A stretch of 32,258 nt of DNA, from assembly GCA_017434295.1 (NCBI GenBank), contig JAFRFO010000102.1, forward strand, positions 1-32,258. Reading direction: 5' to 3'. Of the stretch, positions 22,724 to 29,600 are shown piece by piece (position 1 is the stretch's first letter; every line of letters begins with the position of its first letter). The stretch is from Clostridia bacterium (GTDB lineage Bacteria > Bacillota > Clostridia > TANB77 > CAG-508). A program made the position numbers and the translations under genes. The notes beneath the pieces were generated by a model. The model did no database searches and was not told the DNA's origin. It saw only the letters and a list, made by a program, of their open reading frames with translations.

Positions 22724-22873
22724 TTTATAAAATCTTTATAAAAGCTTTATAAAATCTTGTTTGACAATAGGTTTTGAAGATGATACAATACTATCATCAA
22801 AAATTGTCAAGAGAGGAAGAACTGCAAAGTTCTTCTTTTTTTGACTCTTTTTATTTTAGAAAGGAAGGTTAAA
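22724..22873 (+). promoter_or_regulatory. Conjugation leader cassette 3 (accessory operon)
   Basis: TTTATAAAANC boxes at 22724, 22735, 22746; TTGACA 22761-22766; TACAAT 22784-22789; operator GATGATA-N6-TATCATC 22779-22798; 18-pair RNA stem 22806-22823 / 22828-22845 with GCAA loop; ribosome site before ATG 22874. Confidence 0.92.
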
Positions 22874-23887
22874 ATGAAAAAGAACAAAAAAATCAAATTA
22901 TTATTAATTGCCGTTCTTGTATTATGTTCTTCAGGTTATGTTTTGGCCAATGACAATAAGACCAAAACATATGTAATTAGTGAAAGCGAAGTACAAGAAT
23001 TCGAAAAAAACAAGCTAAAAAACAATTTAACTGAAAATGGAATTGAATATCAATTTAGCACATACGAAAAAGAAGAAGTAAAAGATTCTAAAACTGAAAC
23101 TAAAGTTATAGAGAAACAAAGTTTAAGAAGTAATACAGAAGAGTACTTAAAAAATAATTTCCCTCAAGAAGTTAATTTTGATGAAAACGGATATGAAGGA
23201 AAATTAATTCTACAAAACTTTGATGTTCAAGTTGTAGATCAAGGTACATATGAAATACTAGACACAAAGACAATTACAATAAGTAATGTTGATGAAAATG
23301 ATTTAGATAAAGTAGAAAAAGAAAGAATAATAAACGGAACTAGATATTATTTAATTAGAACTGATTGGAGTGTAAGTAATAATATAACTATTGATAATAC
23401 AGAAGTTCCAACTAAATATAATGGTGTTTCAACATATCAAGCAGTTTTAACAAGAGAATATCCAGATTTATATAATGTTAAAGCTAACTATACAGGTTCA
23501 GTTGAAAAAGTTAATAAAGATGTCAAATATAAAGTGTCTTATAACAAAAAAGAAATTGCTGAAGAGAAAGAAAATAATTATATTCCAGTAATTATTGGTG
23601 GAATGTCTATAATTGTACTAATTGCAATGTATTTTATTTTCAGAGGAAATGCAACAATTTACAATAATGTAGAGGGACAATTTGTTAAATTGGCAAAAAT
23701 AAGAATTAGAAAAAATAAAAAAATATATTTAAATAAATACGCATATAAAATAAAAAGCAATAATTATAAGTTAAAAATAAATGAAAAATCTTTCAACAAA
23801 TTAAAAGATACAACAATTAAATTTGTAAAAGATAATAAAGAAGTAGAGGCAACAATAAAAGTAGAGGAATTTAAATTTAATATTTAA
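22874..23887 (+). CDS. Secreted/membrane protein with large extracellular domain
   Basis: A 337-residue protein: signal peptide (about 1-27, ending SSGYVLA-N), a long extracellular part (about 28-235, with YQAVLTREYPDLYNVKANYTGSV), one membrane segment (about 237-258, YIPVIIGGMSIIVLIAMYFIF) and a basic cytoplasmic C-terminus of about 75 residues rich in KIRIRKNKK and VEF. It is the first gene of the accessory operon. No family recognised; the plan suggests a surface or mating-pair factor. Confidence 0.75.
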   Translation: MKKNKKIKLLLIAVLVLCSSGYVLANDNKTKTYVISESEVQEFEKNKLKNNLTENGIEYQFSTYEKEEVKDSKTETKVIEKQSLRSNTEEYLKNNFPQEVNFDENGYEGKLILQNFDVQVVDQGTYEILDTKTITISNVDENDLDKVEKERIINGTRYYLIRTDWSVSNNITIDNTEVPTKYNGVSTYQAVLTREYPDLYNVKANYTGSVEKVNKDVKYKVSYNKKEIAEEKENNYIPVIIGGMSIIVLIAMYFIFRGNATIYNNVEGQFVKLAKIRIRKNKKIYLNKYAYKIKSNNYKLKINEKSFNKLKDTTIKFVKDNKEVEATIKVEEFKFNI

Positions 23888-23903
23888 ACAAGGAGTTTCT
23901 AAT

Positions 23904-24029
23904 ATGAAAACTATAAAAGAAATAATTGAAGAAGAAGGTATTATCCTTTGTAGTAAAAAAGAACTTGAGGAATTAAAAAAATATGATGAAAGTAATAAAG
24001 AAGAAGTAAGGGAGATAATAAATGAGTAA
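23904..24029 (+). CDS. Tiny acidic protein, 41 residues
   Basis: A short ORF with a good AAGGAG ribosome site. The product (MKTIKEIIEEEGIILCSKKELEEL..) is acidic and helical. It overlaps the ArdC start by 8 bases, so it is probably translated and may act by coupling. No family recognised. Confidence 0.5.
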   Translation: MKTIKEIIEEEGIILCSKKELEELKKYDESNKEEVREIINE

Positions 24030-25038
24030 TCAATCATTAAATAAAGCAAGAGAATTGCTTATTCAAAAATATATAGAATCACTTAAACAAAAACAATTAC
24101 CTTGGGAGCAAGGGTGGAAATTAGATATACCACGAAATGGAATAACAAATACAAAATATAATGGTGTAAATGCTTTATTATTATCTTTTATTGCTTTTGA
24201 ACGCAATTATAGTGGGAACAGATGGTGTACTTTTAATCAAATTGCAGACAAGGATAAAAAATACCACCCAAACCAAAAATGGCATTTAAAAAAGGATAGT
24301 AAAAGCGTTCCTATAGAATTTTGGTTTGTATACAATATTAAAGATAAGCAGAAATATACATTTGAAGAATATGAAAAAATAGTAAAAAGCCAACCTGAAA
24401 GAGAAGAAGAGTTTAGATTAACTTCAAAAATATATTATGTTTTTAATGAAGATTGCATTGAAGGAATGGAAAAAGAAAAAGCAGTTAAATATGATATAAA
24501 TAGTGAAAAAGTAATTGAAAATATTATTAATAATATTAATGTTAAATATATAGAAAAAGGAACTAATGCTTATTATTCTCCAATTGATGATACTGTTGTT
24601 GTACCACCAAAAGAATTATTTAAAAATCAATATTCTTATTATTCTACACAATTACACGAATTGTGTCATTCAACAGGACATAGTTCTAGACTAAATAGAG
24701 ATTTAAATAACAAGTTTGGTAGCAAGGAATATGCAAAAGAAGAATTAAGAGCAGAAATAAGTTCATCTTTTTTAATGCAGGAACTAAATTTAGAATATGA
24801 TGAAAATCATATTATGAATCATATTGCTTATGTGCAATCTTGGATAGATATTTTAGAAGAAAAACCTAATGAATTATTTAAAGCAATTAAAGATTCTAAT
24901 AAAATTGTCGAATATATAAAAGAAAATAGCGAATTAGAAAAATTAAGAGAATTAGAAGAAAACAAAAACGAACAAGTTGAAGAAATTTTAGAAGTAATTA
25001 CTGAAGAACCTGAAGATGATGAAGATTTTGAGATGTAA
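24022..25038 (+). CDS. ardC: ArdC-like antirestriction / zinc peptidase with DFEM tail
   Basis: A 338-residue protein. The N-terminal domain (about 5-140) has the ArdC single-strand DNA-binding pattern (LPWEQGW.., NTKYNGVNALLL, CTFNQI, FWFVYN). The C-terminal part is a zinc peptidase: HELCH (212-216) followed by a glutamate near 245 (EELRAEISSSFL). ArdC of plasmid pSa is known to travel with the transferred strand and to protect it from restriction. The C-terminal tail of about 25 residues is acidic and ends EDDEDFEM, like other cargo candidates here. Its place in an operon with a conjugation leader supports delivery into the recipient. Confidence 0.92.
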   Translation: MSNQSLNKARELLIQKYIESLKQKQLPWEQGWKLDIPRNGITNTKYNGVNALLLSFIAFERNYSGNRWCTFNQIADKDKKYHPNQKWHLKKDSKSVPIEFWFVYNIKDKQKYTFEEYEKIVKSQPEREEEFRLTSKIYYVFNEDCIEGMEKEKAVKYDINSEKVIENIINNINVKYIEKGTNAYYSPIDDTVVVPPKELFKNQYSYYSTQLHELCHSTGHSSRLNRDLNNKFGSKEYAKEELRAEISSSFLMQELNLEYDENHIMNHIAYVQSWIDILEEKPNELFKAIKDSNKIVEYIKENSELEKLRELEENKNEQVEEILEVITEEPEDDEDFEM

Positions 25039-25054
25039 AGGGGGAATTGGTTTA

Positions 25055-25588
25055 ATGGAAAAAAAACAAGAACTTGAAGAAAAAATAAATAATGTATTAG
25101 AAAAAGCAATGTCTGAAACATCAAATGGTTCAGCTATTATAGGTACAGATGAAATTGATTTAAATAATGAAGAAATTAAAATGATAATTCAGAACGATCC
25201 TAGAATTTCAGATGTAGAATTTTATAAAGAAAATGGTAAAGATGTCGCAGATATTGTATTCTATTTAGAAAATTGCCCTAATTTAGATTTAGGACAAGAT
25301 GAAATGGAACAACAACAAGAAAACAGACTTGATAAAATTAAGAGCTTTTTAGAACAAATTAAAGATTTAGATTATAAGGATTATTTTTGTGCTGTTATAT
25401 TAAATGAAGTTATCGATAATAAACAAGATATAACTGATTTAACAGATAAAGATCTAAAAGTTTGTGATAAATTTTATAATGAATATAAAGAAAATGATTC
25501 AATGCAACTTTTGGGAAATGAATTGGTTGATATGATTAATGGGACATATTCTTTCCAAAATGAAAATGAATATGAAGAAGACATTTAA
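25055..25588 (+). CDS. Hypothetical acidic protein, 177 residues
   Basis: An acidic protein with a helical N-terminus (MEKKQELEEKINNVLEKAMS) and a mixed central part (IVFYLENCPNLDLGQDEMEQQQENR). It ends NENEYEEDI: acidic, but without the exact [F/L/W]-[E/D/N]-M ending. ATG 25055 is chosen from GGGG at 25040-25043. No family recognised; it lies between ArdC and another tailed protein. Confidence 0.75.
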   Translation: MEKKQELEEKINNVLEKAMSETSNGSAIIGTDEIDLNNEEIKMIIQNDPRISDVEFYKENGKDVADIVFYLENCPNLDLGQDEMEQQQENRLDKIKSFLEQIKDLDYKDYFCAVILNEVIDNKQDITDLTDKDLKVCDKFYNEYKENDSMQLLGNELVDMINGTYSFQNENEYEEDI

Positions 25589-25601
25589 AAAGGAGAAAGT
25601 T

Positions 25602-25985
25602 ATGGGAAAAAGAGAATATTTTGTATATTCAGTTAGTGGTAAATACACAGCTGAAGATATTATAAATAAATTATCAGAAAAATTTACGATAAATAATACT
25701 GATAATTTTGAACCTACAGTTTTATTATATTGTAAATCTAAAGTTTTAAAAGATTTTACACATTTAGATAATGAATTTAAGAAAGATACAGAAGGAATAA
25801 TAATTAGTCCTGAAAATATTGAAATAGGAGAAGTTAAAGAAATTTTATCTAAAGAAATGGATAATGATGTTAAAATAAATATGACAAGTTTTTTAGAGGA
25901 AGATTACAATAAATGTTTTAAAGATTATGGTTTTTCAAATGAAAATACTTTATCTGAAGAGGCTGAAGATGATTTTGAGATGTAA
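25602..25985 (+). CDS. Unknown 127-residue protein with DFEM tail
   Basis: A small soluble protein (KREYFVYSVSGKYTAEDIINKL.., TVLLYCKSKVLKDFTHLDNE) with a C-terminal tail EEAEDDFEM identical at its last five residues to those of the protein at 26604, and matching ArdC at the final DFEM. AAAGGAG precedes ATG 25602. No family recognised. By its tail it is a candidate translocated effector. Confidence 0.8.
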   Translation: MGKREYFVYSVSGKYTAEDIINKLSEKFTINNTDNFEPTVLLYCKSKVLKDFTHLDNEFKKDTEGIIISPENIEIGEVKEILSKEMDNDVKINMTSFLEEDYNKCFKDYGFSNENTLSEEAEDDFEM

Positions 25986-25999
25986 TATAGGAGTTTTTT

Positions 26000-26557
26000 A
26001 TGGATAATAGAGAAAAATTAAATAAAAAGAAATATATAACTATAAGTATAATTATTTTAATTCTTATTGCTGTTTCGATAACTTTTAATATTATTTGTCT
26101 TATGGAAAGTGTTTCTCCTGAAGAAATCAAAAATCTAGAAGTAAACACTGAAATATCTCATAGCTTTGAGTTTGAAGATGGTATAATAGGATATATACAA
26201 ATAGAAAAAATTGGTTTAAAAGCTCCAATAAAAGAGGGAACAGAACAAGAAACATTAAATAAATATGTTGGGCATTTTACTGAAACTGCTTTACTAGATG
26301 GTAATGTATGTTTTGCAGCACACAATAGAGGATATGAAAATAACTTTTTTGAAAATTTGCATAAATTAGAAAATGGAGATAAAATAAGCTATATTACAAA
26401 ATTTCAAGAAAAATGTTATAAAGTAGTTGATATTAAAGAAATAAAAGATACAGATGTATCAGTTTTAGAAGGAACTGAAGATAATAGAATAACACTTATA
26501 ACTTGTATAGCAAACAAAGGAGATAAAAGACTTTGCGTACAAGCAGTAGAAGAATAA
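26000..26557 (+). CDS. Class D sortase
   Basis: A 185-residue sortase with an N-terminal membrane anchor (about 12-34). Catalytic residues are H108 (CFAAHNRG), C169 (TLITCI) and R177 (KRLCVQA). Size and the TLxTC signature fit class D/E. It would join substrates with an LPxTG-type motif to the wall or to each other. The only LPKTG protein seen in the element is the adhesin at 29601, encoded 3 kb downstream under a matching leader cassette. Its position between tail-bearing proteins is unusual. Confidence 0.93.
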   Translation: MDNREKLNKKKYITISIIILILIAVSITFNIICLMESVSPEEIKNLEVNTEISHSFEFEDGIIGYIQIEKIGLKAPIKEGTEQETLNKYVGHFTETALLDGNVCFAAHNRGYENNFFENLHKLENGDKISYITKFQEKCYKVVDIKEIKDTDVSVLEGTEDNRITLITCIANKGDKRLCVQAVEE

Positions 26558-26603
26558 AATAATAGTAGAAAATTCTATAAGAATTAAAAAGGAGAAAAAT
26601 AAA

Positions 26604-27467
26604 GTGGTTGAAATTTTGAACGAAGAGTTATATGAACATTTAAAACAAAAAGCAAAATTTAGAGTAGAAGAATATGATGATTATATGCGTTATTCAAGAG
26701 GCATAGAGGATTATACTGCTGAATCAGTAGAATCGCATTTATTAGGTTTTATATTAGAATATATAGATAATAATGATACAATAGAAGTTTTAACAAAAAA
26801 GTTTGAAAATGATTATCCAGGTTATATTGAATCAGTTATTATAGGAAATTCTAGAAGAATATATGCAACAGAACATAAGGGAGAATGTTTAAAATTAGAA
26901 GAATTTTTAAAGGACTCGTTTTATAATAAACTTTATTTAGAAGAGTTAGAGGATAAAAAATATAATCAAGAAAATATTATTAAAAATATTGAGGAAACTT
27001 TAAAACCATTATTAGAAGAACAAAATGGTTTAAAAAATAAAAAATATAAAATTTTTCAATTATTTAATGGGGAAAGAAAAAATGATAATATAATTTATAA
27101 TGAACTATCTAATAAAATAAAAGAAATAAATGTTAATTTAGAAAATGAAAAAAATAAGTATGATTCTTTAAATAAAAATTATGAAGATGTAAAAAAAGAA
27201 CAAAACAAGCTAGATGAAAATATAAAAAATATTACAGATAATTTAAAATATGATTATAAAGAGGAAATAGAAGAAGGAATATCAAAGAAATATTATTTAA
27301 ACGAATCCTATGATTTAGAAACTATACTGGATTTTTCTACAGAATATAAAACCGAATTTTGTGAAAAAAATATAAAATTAGAAAAAATGAAAGAATTTAT
27401 AAAACAAGAAGAAGTAGAGTATGGGGAAGAATATTCTGCAGAAGACGAAGATGATTTTGAGATGTAA
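26604..27467 (+). CDS. Unknown 287-residue coiled-coil protein with DFEM tail
   Basis: GTG start with AAAAGGAG before it. Residues 1-110 are a mixed globular part (EHLKQKAKFRVEEYDDYM.., ESVIIGNSRRIYATEHKG), followed by long coiled coil about 120-230 and a C-terminus EDEDDFEM. The shared tail is the only recognisable sequence. Last gene of the accessory operon. A candidate translocated effector; function unknown. Confidence 0.8.
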   Translation: MVEILNEELYEHLKQKAKFRVEEYDDYMRYSRGIEDYTAESVESHLLGFILEYIDNNDTIEVLTKKFENDYPGYIESVIIGNSRRIYATEHKGECLKLEEFLKDSFYNKLYLEELEDKKYNQENIIKNIEETLKPLLEEQNGLKNKKYKIFQLFNGERKNDNIIYNELSNKIKEINVNLENEKNKYDSLNKNYEDVKKEQNKLDENIKNITDNLKYDYKEEIEEGISKKYYLNESYDLETILDFSTEYKTEFCEKNIKLEKMKEFIKQEEVEYGEEYSAEDEDDFEM

Positions 27468-27871
27468 ATATAATATATATTATTATTACGAGAATGGAAT
27501 TTAAGACATTTTAAAGTAAAAGATAATAAGTAATATTGATTGATTTAGGAAGGGAAACCCTTCCTCCTACAATCGTTGCAATAACAAATTCTAAATTTAT
27601 AAGAATTTGTAAATTTCACTAATTGTACCCAACCCGAAGAATTCTCAAAAGAAGACTACTCAACAATTCACTAAACAAAAATAATATTAATATATAAAAT
27701 TAGTAAAAAATATTGACAAAATACAATGAAAAATCACTAAAAAACAACAAAAAAACAATAAAATAAAAACTATGTAACCTTACAGCCACAAGGGTTTCAA
27801 GATTTACATAATTTGACTTTTTTACTAAAATATGGTATAATTAATATATAGAATACAAAGGAGGTAATACT
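27468..27871. other. Non-coding region, 404 bases, with hairpins and promoters
   Basis: No gene is seen. It holds a perfect 8-pair hairpin (27547-27565, AGGAAGGG / CCCTTCCT, loop AAA), a 9-pair hairpin (ACAAATTCT / AGAATTTGT, 27584-27610), a stray TTTTAAAGT (27510) and a strong promoter (27813-27841). The first hairpin lacks a T-tract, so it is not a standard terminator. It is the longest spacer outside the integrase region. Confidence 0.8.
27813..27841 (+). promoter_or_regulatory. Promoter for stalked surface protein
   Basis: TTGACT (27813-27818), 17 bases, TATAAT (27836-27841), ahead of a strong AAAGGAGG ribosome site. Its upstream sequence differs from the four leader cassettes, so this gene is probably controlled separately. 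Confidence 0.82.
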
Positions 27872-28633
27872 ATGAAATTAACTAAAAAGAAATTAACTAT
27901 AATATTAAGTTGTATAGTTGTAATTGCTATAATTATTTCTGTAGTATTAATAATAATTAATAAAAATAAAACAACAAATAATGTTTCATCTGCGGAAAAT
28001 ACAGATAAATTGGAAATACAAGAAGAAATAATTGAAGAACCTGAAACTGAAGAAGTTGAGATAGGAGAAGTAGAACCAGAATCTAAAGCAGAAGAAGCTA
28101 AAACCGAAGAAGTTAAGCAAGAAGAACCTAAAGTTGAAGAAAATTCTAAAATAGTAAAACAGGAAAATAAATCTTCAAATAGTTATCAAAATAATCAAAA
28201 TACTAAAGCTCAAACGACAACTCCTGCTCCAACTTCAACTCCTACACCAGCTTCTACGCCTACTCCTGCACCAACCCCAGCACCAGCACCTACTCCTACA
28301 CCAAAACCTGCACCAACCCCAACAGGAGAGTTAAGATATATTCACAATGCAGGTCTAGAAAATCAAATTATAAATGCTATTAATTCTAAATTAAAGAATA
28401 CTCTTGTGGATAATTCAGACCCATCTTTTGGAACATTAGCAGATTGTGGAGGAAAAGCAATACATGGTGGAGCTGGAAATGGATTAGGGTTTACTTATAG
28501 AAGTTTAAGCCAATGTCAAAATGTATGTAATACTCCAAGTACATATTATGTATATGTAGAAGATGAATATTGTGTATATTCAGATGGTTCAACAACTAAA
28601 ACTTCTAATACTCTTGTACATATATATAATTAA
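27872..28633 (+). CDS. Membrane-anchored stalked surface protein
   Basis: A 253-residue protein: an N-terminal anchor (about 8-28, LTIILSCIVVIAIIISVVLII), an acidic E/K-rich segment (about 48-90), an NQ-rich part, a Pro-Thr-Ala stalk of PTPAP-type repeats (about 113-150) and a C-terminal domain of about 100 residues (GELRYIHNAGLENQI.., four cysteines, GGKAIHGGAGNG). The stalk would lift the end domain through the wall. No family recognised. It might be an exclusion or surface-binding factor. Expressed alone from its own promoter and ended by a terminator. Confidence 0.78.
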   Translation: MKLTKKKLTIILSCIVVIAIIISVVLIIINKNKTTNNVSSAENTDKLEIQEEIIEEPETEEVEIGEVEPESKAEEAKTEEVKQEEPKVEENSKIVKQENKSSNSYQNNQNTKAQTTTPAPTSTPTPASTPTPAPTPAPAPTPTPKPAPTPTGELRYIHNAGLENQIINAINSKLKNTLVDNSDPSFGTLADCGGKAIHGGAGNGLGFTYRSLSQCQNVCNTPSTYYVYVEDEYCVYSDGSTTKTSNTLVHIYN

Positions 28634-28639
28634 AAATAG

Positions 28640-28668
28640 AATGCCTGTGTCCAGGCATTTCTTTTTTT
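28640..28668 (+). terminator. Rho-independent terminator
   Basis: AATGCCTG and CAGGCATT form an 8-pair stem with a four-base loop, followed by TCTTTTTTT. It closes the stalked-protein gene. Confidence 0.88.
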
Positions 28669-28678
28669 AAAAAAAGCA

Positions 28679-28707
28679 TTGACAAGTCGGTACGACTACA
28701 TTATAAT
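28679..28707 (+). promoter_or_regulatory. Promoter with palindrome in spacer
   Basis: TTGACA (28679-28684) and TATAAT (28702-28707), 17-base spacer. The spacer holds AGTCG-GTA-CGACT (28685-28697), a perfect inverted repeat directly after the -35, so it looks like an operator. It drives the GNAT/AbrB pair. The AbrB-like product may bind it. Confidence 0.88.
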
Positions 28708-28735
28708 TAATATAGATAAGGGAAAGGTGATTAAT

Positions 28736-29026
28736 ATGGAAATTAAAGTAGCAAATGGATATATAAGATACTCTGTAGATGATATGAACGAAAACGAGTT
28801 AGTTATTGATAAGGTCGAAGTGATAAAAAAGAAACAAGGAACTGGAACAGAACTTGTTAATATGGTAATTGAAATTGCCGAAAAAGATAATAAAGCATTA
28901 ACTCTATGTGCATATCCACAAGATGACAGTATAGATTTAGAATCATTAATTTCTTTTTATGAAAAATTAGGATTTTGTGTTGAATATAATGATGGATCAT
29001 CAGCCTTAATGAGATATATGTTTTAA
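28736..29026 (+). CDS. Mini GNAT-like acetyltransferase
   Basis: A 96-residue protein with the C-terminal half of a GNAT fold: VEVIKKKQGTGTELV (acetyl-CoA loop QGTGT) and SLISFYEKLGF. It is shorter than typical enzymes (about 140-180), so an N-terminal substrate part is missing or minimal. ATG 28736 is preferred because AAAGG lies at 28723-28727. It overlaps no other gene and forms a pair with the AbrB-like gene. Substrate unknown. Confidence 0.75.
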   Translation: MEIKVANGYIRYSVDDMNENELVIDKVEVIKKKQGTGTELVNMVIEIAEKDNKALTLCAYPQDDSIDLESLISFYEKLGFCVEYNDGSSALMRYMF

Positions 29027-29041
29027 GAAGGAGGTAATCTT

Positions 29042-29410
29042 ATGAAAAGATTTATAATTAGAGATCGTGAAGCAGGAAATATAATAGATTCTTTTGATAC
29101 ATTTAATGAAGCAGAAAAAAAATTAAAATCATACGAAGAAGAAGATAAAAAAGAGAATATATATAGTGAAAATTTTTATGAAATATATGATTCAAAATTA
29201 GATAAAGCCGTTGACGAGTGTGATTATATACGAAATGTAAATATGATTTTTTCAAAAAATGGAAATGGTTTTGTTACTACTAAAATAACAATTCCTGTTC
29301 CTTGGGCTAAAGAACTTGGATTTACTGAAGATAACAAAACAGCAAAATTAACACTAGAAGATAAAAAAATTATCATAGAAAAAATTGAAGTTAGAAATGA
29401 AAGTAAATGA
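29042..29410 (+). CDS. AbrB/MazE-type DNA-binding protein with N-terminal extension
   Basis: A 122-residue protein. The C-terminal about 50 residues (FSKNGNGFVTTKITIPVPWAKELG, in part) match a SpoVT-AbrB swapped-hairpin domain. The N-terminal 70 residues are charged (REAGNIIDSFDTFNEAEKKL). A MazE-like antitoxin would fit too, but the partner gene is a GNAT protein, so a GNAT-type toxin pair is possible; evidence is weak. It may bind the palindrome at 28685-28697. Confidence 0.75.
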   Translation: MKRFIIRDREAGNIIDSFDTFNEAEKKLKSYEEEDKKENIYSENFYEIYDSKLDKAVDECDYIRNVNMIFSKNGNGFVTTKITIPVPWAKELGFTEDNKTAKLTLEDKKIIIEKIEVRNESK

Positions 29411-29448
29411 TTATTTAAGAGAACAATAAGAATATTTAATAATAAAAT

Positions 29449-29600
29449 TTTATAAAAGCTTTATAAAAGCTTTATAAAATCTTGTTTGACAATAGGTTTT
29501 GAAGATGATACAATACTATCATCAAAAATTGTCGAGAGAGGAAGAACTACAAAGTTCTTCTTTTTTTGACTCTTTTTAATTTTAGAAAGGAAGGTTAAAA
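29449..29600 (+). promoter_or_regulatory. Conjugation leader cassette 4 (adhesin operon)
   Basis: TTTATAAAANC boxes at 29449, 29460, 29471; TTGACA 29486-29491; TACAAT 29509-29514; operator GATGATA-N6-TATCATC 29504-29523; 18-pair RNA stem 29531-29548 / 29553-29570. Here the stem has G at 29534 instead of A (A-U becomes G-U) and the loop is ACAA, so the pairing is kept. A one-base insertion after the stem breaks the in-frame TTG start seen in the other copies. Confidence 0.92.
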
